DNA of 64,000 bases. It comes from Erysipelotrichaceae bacterium. Its GTDB lineage: Bacteria; Bacillota_I; Bacilli_A; Erysipelotrichales; Erysipelotrichaceae. Position numbers and translations under genes: made by a program. The stretch is from the NCBI GenBank assembly GCA_017419165.1, contig JAFOLW010000029.1:1-64000 (forward strand). Direction: 5' to 3'. Positions 9,218-18,066 of the stretch are shown piece after piece. The first letter of the stretch is position 1, and the number at the start of each line of letters is the position of its first letter. A model generated the notes under the pieces. That model had not been told where the DNA came from. It ran no database searches and saw only the letters and a list, made by a program, of their open reading frames with translations.

Positions 9218-10705
9218 TTAGCTCTGTGCGTCGATCTTGTCAGCCTGTTCGTCCTTGTAGAGGAACATCGTGGCAGCAAATGTGACGGCAGCACCGATGA
9301 TGACGGCAATGATCATGCCTCTGAGATCGGCCATCGGATCAGGTACAGGAGCCGGATTGATGAAGACCGGGAAGGTGAAGATATTCGGCGGACCGCCGGC
9401 ATAGGAACCGACATTCATCAAGGCACAGACGATACCGCCGACGGCGGAGCCGATCATTGCGGCATACAAAGGTGTCTTGTACTTGAACGTGATACCGTAC
9501 ATGCCCGGTTCGGAAATGCCCGGGATCGCATCCGAGAATGCGCATGAGAAGGCAAGGGATTTGCGTTCCGCATTCTTCGCTTTAAGAGCGACAGCCAGAC
9601 ATGCGGCAGCTTGTGTGTACTGGAACAGGAAACCGGCCGGATGGGTGATCGGGTTCTTTCCGTATCTTCCGCCGATTGCCATTGCGACAGCCATCAGGTT
9701 GAAGTGCATGCCGGTGATGACGATGTACGGATAGACCGCGCAGAAGATCGGGACTAATACCTTGCCAAACGGCGTGTTGAACAGCATGATCAGGAAGCCG
9801 GCAAATGCTTCGGAGAGCCTTGCGCCGATCGGAGCCAGGACCAGCAGCGTCAGCGGCAGCATGATGACCAGTTCCAGCAGCGGGACAAAGATGAATCTGA
9901 CGACTTTCGGAATGAACTTGTTGAGCACTTTCTCCACATAGCTCATGACGAAGACGACCAGGATAGCCGGAATGATCGTATTGGAATAGGTCGCCGGATA
10001 GATCGGGATGCCGAACAGGAATCCTGCGTTGCCGGTACCCGGAATGATCATCGGAGGGCCACCCGGCTGCGGGATTGTTGCGCCGGCACCCTGCTTGCAG
10101 AGTTCAACGAAGTCCGGATAGACAAGGATCAGACCCATCAGGATCGCCATGGCGGCCTTGACGTTGAATCTTCTGGAAGCGGCATAAGCGACCAGAACAG
10201 GCAGGAAGTAGTAAGCTACGTTATAGACCCAGGTGAATGTTGCGACCGTAGGTGAATCCGGAGAGACGATGTGCAAGTTGATCAGCAGCATCATGACGGC
10301 CTGCAGAAGTCCGCATGCCAGAAGTGCCGGTAAGATCGGGAAGACACAGGCAACGATCGCCGGGAAGATGGATCCCAGGATCTCTTTGATGCCTTTTTTC
10401 TTCTGAAGTTCCGGATCGAGATTTTCATCGATCGCGGCTTCTCTTGCCACGCCTGATGCATTGAGGAACGCATCGTAGACCAGATCGATATCGTTACCGA
10501 TGATGACCTGGACCTGGTCACCGACCGCCTGAGCGCCGATGACACCGAGTTTCTTGATCTCATCAAGTTTCACGAGGCTGGTATCTTTTGGCGTGATGCG
10601 CAGTCTGGTGAGACAGTGAGCGGCATGGGCGATATTGTCTTTACCGCCGACCAGTTCGACGATCTTGGCGGCTAACTGCCCATAGTCTTTTTCAGTTTTT
10701 GCCAT
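9218..10705 (-). CDS. PTS beta-glucoside-family EIIBC (cluster 1)
   Basis: A 495-residue fusion of an EIIB domain (Cys31 in AHCLTRLR is the phospho-acceptor) and a polytopic EIIC domain. There is no C-terminal EIIA domain, so a separate glucose-type EIIA must supply phosphate. The start at 10705 is favoured over 10720 because AAAGGAG lies 6 bases before it and would otherwise be inside the coding region. Located between a MupG-like gene and a GH1 gene, it may import a disaccharide such as a muramyl- or gluco-disaccharide. Confidence 0.92.
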   Translation of the reverse strand: MAKTEKDYGQLAAKIVELVGGKDNIAHAAHCLTRLRITPKDTSLVKLDEIKKLGVIGAQAVGDQVQVIIGNDIDLVYDAFLNASGVAREAAIDENLDPELQKKKGIKEILGSIFPAIVACVFPILPALLACGLLQAVMMLLINLHIVSPDSPTVATFTWVYNVAYYFLPVLVAYAASRRFNVKAAMAILMGLILVYPDFVELCKQGAGATIPQPGGPPMIIPGTGNAGFLFGIPIYPATYSNTIIPAILVVFVMSYVEKVLNKFIPKVVRFIFVPLLELVIMLPLTLLVLAPIGARLSEAFAGFLIMLFNTPFGKVLVPIFCAVYPYIVITGMHFNLMAVAMAIGGRYGKNPITHPAGFLFQYTQAAACLAVALKAKNAERKSLAFSCAFSDAIPGISEPGMYGITFKYKTPLYAAMIGSAVGGIVCALMNVGSYAGGPPNIFTFPVFINPAPVPDPMADLRGMIIAVIIGAAVTFAATMFLYKDEQADKIDAQS

Positions 10706-10772
10706 AATTACTCCTTTCATTTTTACGTATTATGTTTCGTATATGTTTATACCCTGGCGAGGTAATGAAACC

Positions 10773-11936
10773 TTATTTGGGGATGAACCCGAAGTTCACC
10801 ATGTAGTGCAGATAGTCCAGCAGGAACAATTCTTCTTTTACGATCTTTCCGACGAAGTTTTGTGTGCCATCGTTTCTGATCTTTTTTCGGACGATGTGGA
10901 CTTCGCCTTTGTAGCGCGGGACATTGCCGTTGATGATCAGCACATCACCTTCCTCAAAGTATTCCTTGTCACAAGTTCTCGGTTCGATCGGGATCGGGCG
11001 GTAATCGAATCTGCCCCAGCGGGAGCGGATGATGATGTGGGTGTATTCAGCGGAATTGTGTTTTGTGAATCCGAACAGGAGTTCTTTTTCGGTATCGGAG
11101 ACTCCCGGGGCAAGATCGATCGTCAGCGGTATGCGCTCGATGTCGCCGATCGGGATCTGCGAGCGGATGCCCGGGAAGTAGAATGGCTTGTCTTCCCCGT
11201 AGACGTAGATCTGTTTCATCGCTGCATCGATCTCTTTGAATTCTTCTTCGCTGACAAAGGCGTTGCCGAAGATCACCTCATCGCAGCCAAGGGCCAGTGC
11301 GTGCCGAAGCTGCAGACCGACCGGAAGATCTCTGTGTTCTTCGATCGTCGGCAAGCCGTCTGAGACCGGCCAGGGACCGTGAGCCCCTTTGACCAGAGAG
11401 GAGATGAAGATCTGTGTCCTCATTCCTTCGCTTTTGAAAAAGCGGTTGGCTTCAAGGACGCTCTGCGGATCGGCACCGGTGTTCCGCAAGGGATAGAAAT
11501 TGTAGGAGCCGATGATCCTGCTTTTATCGCCGCCAAGTTCGATAACGCGTTTGACGGAAGGGATGAGACTGGCGTTGAGCTGTACGCCGAGTCCTTCCTT
11601 GTTGTTGACGATGGCGACGTCGCGTTCATCGTTGAACATCAGGTCGAGCCGCAGGACATCGAGACCGATCTTTTTAAATACCGAAAGATCGTCGGGGCTT
11701 GCCCCCATCTCCATGAAGAAGCGGGCGTTGCAGTCGCCGTAGACTTCCATGCCGTGTCTGTGGGCCGCATCGCAAAGGCTTCGGAAATATGCGATGATCT
11801 CTTCTTTTGTTCCCTGAACGGAGAAAAGGGAAGTGAAGACTTTTCTGAAACCGTAGTATTCGGCAAGCTTCAGATAAGCTTCGATCTGCTCAGCGGTCTC
11901 CTGTTCCGGATAAAGCGATACTCCAAGCTGTATCAT
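10773..11936 (-). CDS. mupG: MupG-like 6-phospho-N-acetylmuramidase (DUF871 family)
   Basis: A 387-residue protein of the former DUF871 family: an N-terminal TIM barrel (starting GVSLYPE, with EVYGDCNARF and RLDLMF segments) and a C-terminal cyclophilin-like domain. Known: the characterised member, MupG, splits MurNAc-6-phosphate-GlcNAc brought in by a PTS during cell-wall recycling. Here it is the first structural gene after a RAT/terminator leader and precedes EIIBC and GH1, which suggests one phospho-disaccharide pathway. No murQ etherase is in the window, so a different beta-linked substrate remains possible. Confidence 0.8.
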   Translation of the reverse strand: MIQLGVSLYPEQETAEQIEAYLKLAEYYGFRKVFTSLFSVQGTKEEIIAYFRSLCDAAHRHGMEVYGDCNARFFMEMGASPDDLSVFKKIGLDVLRLDLMFNDERDVAIVNNKEGLGVQLNASLIPSVKRVIELGGDKSRIIGSYNFYPLRNTGADPQSVLEANRFFKSEGMRTQIFISSLVKGAHGPWPVSDGLPTIEEHRDLPVGLQLRHALALGCDEVIFGNAFVSEEEFKEIDAAMKQIYVYGEDKPFYFPGIRSQIPIGDIERIPLTIDLAPGVSDTEKELLFGFTKHNSAEYTHIIIRSRWGRFDYRPIPIEPRTCDKEYFEEGDVLIINGNVPRYKGEVHIVRKKIRNDGTQNFVGKIVKEELFLLDYLHYMVNFGFIPK

Positions 11937-11960
11937 ATGGACTCCTTTGATGATATTGAA

Positions 11961-12027
11961 TAAAAAACTCTTCGGACCACCTCAAAACGATCACTGCGTA
12001 ACGTTTTAAGGATAAGCCTCGAAGAGT
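11961..12027 (-). terminator. Leader terminator of the mupG-EIIBC-GH1 genes
   Basis: On the minus strand ACTCTTCG (12020-12027) pairs with 11967-11974, an inner AAAACG/CGTTTT stem sits between, and six T follow. Its left arm lies in the loop and upper stem of the RAT, so the two structures exclude one another. Confidence 0.8.
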
Positions 12028-12044
12028 CTCGAGTTACAAACCTT
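12008..12044 (-). promoter_or_regulatory. RAT antiterminator site (cluster 1)
   Basis: Minus-strand AAGG/CCTT closing stem, internal loop with TTTGTAA opposite GCTTAT, and an upper CTCGA/TCGAG stem reproduce the ribonucleic antiterminator bound by LicT/SacY proteins. It overlaps the terminator at 11961-12027. The licT gene just upstream encodes the likely binder. Confidence 0.8.
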
Positions 12045-12103
12045 AACTTCTATCTGTATTTTTATACTAAATGAAAAATGTAAGCGCTGTCAATAGATGC
12101 CCG

Positions 12104-12925
12104 TCATTCGATGCGGCTGACCAGGCGGTTGATGTGGATGACCAGATAGAGGACCTCTTCATCAAAGATCTGCTTGCCCAGTGTTTCTTCAAGATAGGAA
12201 GCGATCCGGCAGGCACAGGAGTAGGACATCGGATAAGAAGTCTTCAGTTCGTTGAAGATCGAGGTGTTTTCCGATTCGATCTGCTGATCTTCGGCGAGCC
12301 TTCGGATCAGGTAATCCAGATGGGTGATGAAGCGGCTGTAGTTGAAGGAATTGCGCTCAATCGTGACGGAAAAATCTTCTTCGATGATCTTCGTACATTC
12401 TTCGCAGATCGCCGTCGTATCCAGCTGCAGTTTTCTTTTGTCATCCAGCCGGTCGGCGATAAAGTGCATGCACAGAGTCCCGGCTTCCTTGCGCGGAAGT
12501 TTCTCGCCGGTCATCTTATGGATGATCTGTAACGCTTCTTCCGCCAGCGACATTTCGTCGGGATAGAGCTGATACATGTCTTGCAGCAGAGGCTGTTCAA
12601 GATAGATGTTTTTGTCTTTGCGGTCGATCGCAAACTGCAGGTGGTCGGCCAGAGAGATCGCCTTGGAAGACGGGTAGGTGACCCCGAGCGTATCCGAAAC
12701 ATGGTCGATGATGTAGATCGCCGTGTTGATGATGTTGGTCGGAATGTTGCGGATGATGCCGTAGTCCGTGTCTTTGATGTTGTAGAAGGTGCGGTTGATG
12801 CGGCTCAAAGGGATGTCATCGTTGGCTTTGTAAAAGCCGATGCCTTTGCCGAAAACGACCACTTCACGGCCTTTGGAATCCACACAGTGTGCGATGTTGT
12901 TGTTGATGTTGCGGATGACTTTCAT
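12104..12925 (-). CDS. licT: BglG/LicT-family transcription antiterminator (cluster 1)
   Basis: A 273-residue antiterminator: RNA-binding CAT domain (residues 1-55, with VIRNINNNIA and GKGIGF motifs), then two PTS regulation domains with the phosphorylatable His residues (SLADHLQFAI, CMHFIADRL, THLDYL, VIHINRL). Known: in the active state it binds RAT hairpins and prevents termination. A RAT lies in its own downstream leader at 12008-12044, so it controls mupG, EIIBC and GH1. A second terminator-like hairpin precedes its own start. Confidence 0.93.
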   Translation of the reverse strand: MKVIRNINNNIAHCVDSKGREVVVFGKGIGFYKANDDIPLSRINRTFYNIKDTDYGIIRNIPTNIINTAIYIIDHVSDTLGVTYPSSKAISLADHLQFAIDRKDKNIYLEQPLLQDMYQLYPDEMSLAEEALQIIHKMTGEKLPRKEAGTLCMHFIADRLDDKRKLQLDTTAICEECTKIIEEDFSVTIERNSFNYSRFITHLDYLIRRLAEDQQIESENTSIFNELKTSYPMSYSCACRIASYLEETLGKQIFDEEVLYLVIHINRLVSRIE

Positions 12926-12944
12926 CGTTCTTGATGTACTGCTA

Positions 12945-13017
12945 TAAAAAAACTCTTATGCGTTTTCTTTCATTGCAGTCAGACCGTTATGTTCTGAGAA
13001 GAAAAGCCGGAAGAGTT
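12945..13017 (-). terminator. Terminator-like hairpin in the licT leader (cluster 1)
   Basis: Minus strand: AACTCTT at 13011-13017 pairs with 12951-12957 and a run of seven T follows, 19 bases before the licT start. A clear RAT consensus could not be traced in front of it, unlike the other leaders, so autoregulation is only suspected. Confidence 0.5.
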
Positions 13018-13087
13018 CATAAACGCTCTGTTGACTTTATTTTAGAATAAAACAAGTACCTCTGTAAAATGCAAAACAGACAAGTGT

Positions 13088-13261
13088 TCAGGACCGTTTC
13101 TGATGATCTTTGAAAAACAGTCCCGCATAGACCGGCGTGATCAGAAAACTCAGGATATAGGAGACGAAAAGCGAGATCATCTCCGAGCGAAGCAGCATCG
13201 GCAGAAACGGGATCGATGCGCCATGAGAAACCTCTTGCCGGTAGGCGAGGAAGACCATTGA
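13088..13261 (-). pseudogene. C-terminal fragment of a DUF2798-like membrane protein
   Basis: The minus frame from about 13258 encodes MVFLAYRQEVSHGASIPFLP and a following hydrophobic segment ending GLFFKDHQKRS. This matches my memory of the C-terminal half of DUF2798-type membrane proteins. The reading continues upstream for about 15 codons into sequence that looks unrelated, so the native gene ends at a junction near 13261. The matching N-terminal half lies on the same strand at 17580-17717, beyond the licT2-EIIBC-GH1 islet. About 50 middle residues are missing. Confidence 0.6.
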
Positions 13262-13262
13262 T

Positions 13263-13445
13263 GTGCCTTTGGCAGATATCAACGTCGAGGATGGTGAAAG
13301 CAAGATACTGATCTATGGGTTTACCACAAGTAAGAAAGATGGGCAGCTATCACAAAGCGCCGTTCCGCTTGGCGAATTCAAGCTTGAGCTGCCGCAGGAT
13401 AGCAAAAAGAAAACAGAACCACGGTGGATTCCTGTAGAAGAATAA
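13263..13445 (+). pseudogene. Truncated C-terminal end of an unrecognised gene
   Basis: The frame is open from a TAG at 13242-13244 but has no ribosome site or ATG; only a GTG at 13263. From about 13262 it encodes a hydrophilic segment (VEDGESKILIYGFTTSKKDG and beyond) that ends in WIPVEE. It begins exactly where the DUF2798-like fragment stops, so it looks like the tail of a gene that came in with the neighbouring islet and lost its front part. I do not recognise the family. Confidence 0.45.
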
Positions 13446-13506
13446 TCGCATTGAGAGAGATTTCCAAAAGCTGAATGTAAAATACGCAAACTTTTCAAAA
13501 AAGATG

Positions 13507-13535
13507 TTGACATTGTTTTATCGATTTGGTAAAAA
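13507..13535 (+). promoter_or_regulatory. Promoter of the licT2 operon
   Basis: A consensus TTGACA (13507-13512), 17-base spacer and TAAAAA (13530-13535). Transcription would start near 13542, directly before the RAT. Confidence 0.75.
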
Positions 13536-13546
13536 AGAATTAACGA

Positions 13547-13578
13547 ATAGCATGTAACTCTTACGAGGCATAACCTAT
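13547..13578 (+). promoter_or_regulatory. RAT antiterminator site in the licT2 leader
   Basis: ATAG/CTAT closing stem, internal loops CATGTAA and GCATAAC, upper stem CTC/GAG around TTAC: the LicT-class RAT layout. Its upper part shares bases with the left arm of the terminator at 13556. Confidence 0.75.
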
Positions 13579-13609
13579 CGGGAATGTTTTTCAGTAAGAG
13601 TTTTTTATT
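13556..13609 (+). terminator. Leader terminator before licT2
   Basis: AACTCTTAC (13556-13564) pairs perfectly with GTAAGAGTT (13594-13602) and a T-run follows. Together with the RAT it makes licT2 expression dependent on an antiterminator. Confidence 0.85.
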
Positions 13610-13616
13610 TCAAATC

Positions 13617-14447
13617 ATGAAGATCATCAAGAACATCAACAACAATTACGCGATCGCAATCGACAGCGCAGGAAATCAGATCGTGGTATCCGGAAAGGGT
13701 ATCGGTTTTGGAACTGTGCCAAGAGAGCTTGCGGATATCACGGTGATCAACCGGTCTTACTATGATGTTGATGAGACTTACATCTCGATGATCAATTCGA
13801 TCCCGGAAGAGGTGATCGAGATCTCCGGGCAGATCGTGGATCACGCAAGGGATGTGATCGACAATCCGATCTCAGCCAACATCGTCTTCACCCTGGCGGA
13901 CCACATCAATTTCTGCATCGACCGCCATAAGAAAGGGATGAACATCAAACTGCCGATCTTATATGACATACAGCATCTCTTCGAAAAGGAGATGTCGGTC
14001 GGAGAATATGGCGTAAACCTGATCAAAGACAAGATGCGAGTCTACCTGCCAAGAGAAGAGGCAGCGTACATCGCCCTTCATCTGATCAATGCCGAAGAGA
14101 AGGAAAAGAATATCGAAGCGGACAACGATCGGATCGTGGAAGATATCACGAAGGTCGTCGAAGAGTGTTACGGTATCGAAGTCGACCGCAATGACTTCAA
14201 CTATTCCAGATTCGTATCCCACATCCATTACCTGCTCAAACGGGGAAAAACGAAAGCACTGGTGGAAACGAGCAACGACAAACTCTACCAGACGATGAAG
14301 AAGGATTACGAAAAGACGTATCTGTGTTCGGAGGAAGTTGCCAAATATCTGAAGAACAATCTGAACATCGAACTCAACGATGAAGAAAAACTGTATCTGA
14401 TGTTACACATCAACCGGCTGTGTACCCGTGAGGACTGTAACCAATAG
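13617..14447 (+). CDS. licT: BglG/LicT-family transcription antiterminator (islet)
   Basis: A 276-residue protein starting at 13617 with the canonical MKIIKNINNN RNA-binding domain; the in-frame ATG at 13584 lies inside the leader terminator and would add 11 unrelated residues. GKGIGFGTVP follows and two PRD domains carry the expected His residues (TLADHINFCI, ALHLINA, SHIHYLL, MLHINRL). It has no good ribosome site. Its last five codons form the front half of a RAT that controls the next genes, and another RAT lies before it, so it should regulate itself and the EIIBC-GH1 pair. Confidence 0.93.
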   Translation: MKIIKNINNNYAIAIDSAGNQIVVSGKGIGFGTVPRELADITVINRSYYDVDETYISMINSIPEEVIEISGQIVDHARDVIDNPISANIVFTLADHINFCIDRHKKGMNIKLPILYDIQHLFEKEMSVGEYGVNLIKDKMRVYLPREEAAYIALHLINAEEKEKNIEADNDRIVEDITKVVEECYGIEVDRNDFNYSRFVSHIHYLLKRGKTKALVETSNDKLYQTMKKDYEKTYLCSEEVAKYLKNNLNIELNDEEKLYLMLHINRLCTREDCNQ

Positions 14448-14458
14448 GGCGGAAACCT
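14431..14458 (+). promoter_or_regulatory. RAT antiterminator overlapping the licT2 stop codon
   Basis: AGG/CCT closing stem, ACTGTAA and GCGGAAA internal loops and a CC/GG upper stem around AATA match the RAT consensus closely. The licT2 stop codon (14445-14447) is within the element, and its 3' arm overlaps the terminator starting at 14454. Confidence 0.85.
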
Positions 14459-14505
14459 CATACACTAGAACATTTATTTGTTTTATTGTATGAGGTTTTA
14501 TTTAT
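14454..14505 (+). terminator. Intercistronic terminator between licT2 and EIIBC
   Basis: Ten-base perfect stem (14454-14463 with 14488-14497) followed by a T-rich run. It would stop transcription after licT2 unless the RAT is bound. Confidence 0.88.
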
Positions 14506-14579
14506 TTCAGGTCTTAACGAAGGATGATCGCGACATGCTTCGTAAGATATAGATCACAAAAAGAAAGAGGAGAAAATAT

Positions 14580-15950
14580 ATGGCTAAAAATTATGAGGAA
14601 TTTGCATCAAAGATCCTTGAGCTGGTCGGCGGCAAGGACAATGTTGTCAAAGCATATCACTGTATCACACGTCTGAGATTCAACGTCAGAGACAAGGGAC
14701 TTGTCAAAGTTGATGACATCAAGAACACAAATGGTGTCATGGGTGCTCAATGGTCTGGCGAACAATTGCAGATCATTGTTGGCCAGGAAGTCGGCGATAT
14801 CTATAAGGCTTTATGTAAGATCGGCGGTTTCGCGGAAGAAAAAGCGATCGATGAAAATCTCGATGCGCCAAAACAGAAATTCTCTGTCACATCCGTTCTT
14901 GCAGCAATGCAGGCGATCCTGATGCCTGTCATCCCGGCTCTTGCCGGCGCAGGTATGATCAAGGGTCTGATCACCATCATGACTTCCTACCTGGGTGTCG
15001 ATCCTGCTTCAAGCCTGATCACCGTACTTACGATCGCAGGCGATTGCGCATTCTACTTCCTGCCATTCCTTGTTGCATGGTCTGCATCCAAGAGATTTAA
15101 CACAGACGCCGCAATGGCTATCTGCATGGCCGGTATCCTTCTTTATCCGACGATGACTGCCGGAAACTCTGCCGGTGCTGATCCGCTCAGCTTCTTTGGT
15201 CTTCCGATCCCATTTCCAAGATATTTCGGTTCGACCATCCCAATCATCCTGACTGTTCTTGTCTTAAGCTATGTCAAGAGATGGGCTGACAAGATCATTC
15301 CGAACAACCTTCGTATCGTCTTCTCTACGATGCTGGTCCTTCTGATCATGACACCGCTCACGCTGATCGTCATTGGTCCGTTAGCCAACTATATTTCAAA
15401 AGGCTTAGTCGCGATCTTCAACTTCTTATATGGCCTTTCTCCAGTCATTGCCGGTGCGATCATCGGCGGCACAAGACTCTTCGTCGTCATGACCGGTATG
15501 CATCTGTCTCTGTCTGCGATCTGTCTTGGCAACCTTGCAGAAATGGGCTATGACTGGCTGCTTCCGATGCACACGATGGGAACCCTCGCCTTATTCGGTG
15601 CCTGCCTTGGTGTCTTCGTCAAAGCAAAGAATTCGGAAAACAAGCAGATCGGTGCTTCCACGGCGATCTCTTCTTTCATCGGCATCACGGAACCGGGTAT
15701 CTACGGTATCTTCCTGAAGTTTAGGAATGCGATGATCGCTACCGTCATCGGCGGTGCAGTCGGTGGTGCGATCGTCGGCATGTTCGGCGGACGTGCAACT
15801 TCCTTCGTCAACTCCTGCATCCTGTCCCTGCCGGTCTTTATGACAGATAACTTCTGGTGTGTATGCCTTGGTATCGCCGTTTCTGCAGCAGTCGCCTTTG
15901 CGATCGTAATGGTCTTAGGCGTTGGTGAAGAAAAAGCCGAAGCAAAATAA
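14580..15950 (+). CDS. PTS beta-glucoside-family EIIBC (islet)
   Basis: A 456-residue EIIBC: EIIB domain with Cys28 in AYHCITRLRF, then a multi-spanning EIIC domain containing the GITEPGIYGI segment of the glucose/glucoside superfamily. No EIIA domain is attached. AGAGGAG lies before the ATG. It follows a RAT/terminator and precedes a GH1 gene, so it imports and phosphorylates a beta-glucoside. Proline is written CCA more often here than in cluster 1 or 3, in keeping with a separate origin. Confidence 0.93.
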   Translation: MAKNYEEFASKILELVGGKDNVVKAYHCITRLRFNVRDKGLVKVDDIKNTNGVMGAQWSGEQLQIIVGQEVGDIYKALCKIGGFAEEKAIDENLDAPKQKFSVTSVLAAMQAILMPVIPALAGAGMIKGLITIMTSYLGVDPASSLITVLTIAGDCAFYFLPFLVAWSASKRFNTDAAMAICMAGILLYPTMTAGNSAGADPLSFFGLPIPFPRYFGSTIPIILTVLVLSYVKRWADKIIPNNLRIVFSTMLVLLIMTPLTLIVIGPLANYISKGLVAIFNFLYGLSPVIAGAIIGGTRLFVVMTGMHLSLSAICLGNLAEMGYDWLLPMHTMGTLALFGACLGVFVKAKNSENKQIGASTAISSFIGITEPGIYGIFLKFRNAMIATVIGGAVGGAIVGMFGGRATSFVNSCILSLPVFMTDNFWCVCLGIAVSAAVAFAIVMVLGVGEEKAEAK

Positions 15951-17492
<1,542 letters not shown>

Positions 17493-17554
17493 ATGTAGCT
17501 GAAATCAAAAAGGTTGCTAAACAAGACAAGTAAAAAAATTTGTTTCTTATAAAT

Positions 17555-17579
17555 GGTCCGGTAAATCCGGACCTTTTCT
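17555..17579 (+). terminator. Terminator after the islet GH1 gene
   Basis: Seven-base GC-rich stem (17555-17561 with 17567-17573), five-base loop, then TTTT. The DUF2798-like N-terminal fragment begins right after it. Confidence 0.85.
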
Positions 17580-17717
17580 CTATGTTGCAACAAAATTCTT
17601 CGCAAACGCGGTAAACGTGAACTTTCCGGAACTCAGGAGCCCGGTCAAAGACAAGACGAAGCTCATCGTTCCTCCCATCAGTAAGCCCATCTTCAGGTCT
17701 GCGTTTTTTCTGTTCAT
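17580..17717 (-). pseudogene. N-terminal fragment of a DUF2798-like membrane protein
   Basis: A 45-codon minus-strand frame starting at 17717 with a good ribosome site (AAGGTAAAGGA). It encodes MNRKNADLKMGLLMGGTMSF, a hydrophobic helix and GKFTFTAFAKNF, then stops after VAT. The segment resembles the first third of DUF2798-type membrane proteins and is cut at the islet border. The C-terminal third is at 13088-13261 on the same strand, in the order expected if one gene was split. The remaining piece is too short to be functional. Confidence 0.55.
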
Positions 17718-17840
17718 GATCCTTTACCTTCGTGTTTCCTTAATCTCATCTAACTACGTTTTTCTTTTCACGGCAAGAGAAAGAGCTGAGATCTTTTTTG
17801 AAAGATCGTACATTCCCTTCCTCCTTGAGTCGGACCTCTA

Positions 17841-17849
17841 TGGTAAAAT
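17841..17849 (+). promoter_or_regulatory. Extended -10 promoter of the gcv operon
   Basis: TGGTAAAAT, an extended -10 (TGnTAAAAT), stands about 30 bases before the first glycine aptamer. No good -35 is seen, which is usual for extended -10 promoters. Confidence 0.5.
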
Positions 17850-17875
17850 AAAGACGGAAGGACTGGATGATGAGA

Positions 17876-18024
17876 CCGGGAGAGATCTCTTAAGGAGGCG
17901 CCGAAGGGGAAGAAACTCTCAGGCAGAAGGACCGGTTTCGGACAGACTCTGGAGAGCATAATCAGATGCACCAAAGAAGCAATCCCAAAAAGGAGAATCT
18001 TTCAGGTAAACATACAGAGACAGG
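17876..18024 (+). ncRNA. Tandem glycine riboswitch
   Basis: Two glycine aptamers in series. The first has GGAG, GCGCCGAAGGGG, ACTCTCAGGC and AAGGAC blocks (17876-17945); the second starts at CTCTGGAGAG (17947) and has GCACCAAAG, CTTTCAGGT and ACAGAGAC (to about 18021). The linker and order match the classical gcv leader. The terminator right behind uses the last bases of aptamer 2, so glycine binding should switch the operon on, as known from Bacillus. Confidence 0.93.
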
Positions 18025-18043
18025 GTTTTTTCCTGTCTTTTTT
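18018..18043 (+). terminator. Riboswitch expression-platform terminator
   Basis: AGACAGG (18018-18024) pairs with CCTGTCT (18032-18038) and a T-run follows, 23 bases before gcvT. The left arm overlaps the closing stem of the second glycine aptamer. Confidence 0.88.
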
Positions 18044-18066
18044 ATCAGATAAAAGGAGAGAATGTT

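Noticed and set aside
12926-13050. RAT in front of licT1
   Set aside because: A terminator-like hairpin exists but the TGTAAC core and loop partners could not be found, so no RAT was called.
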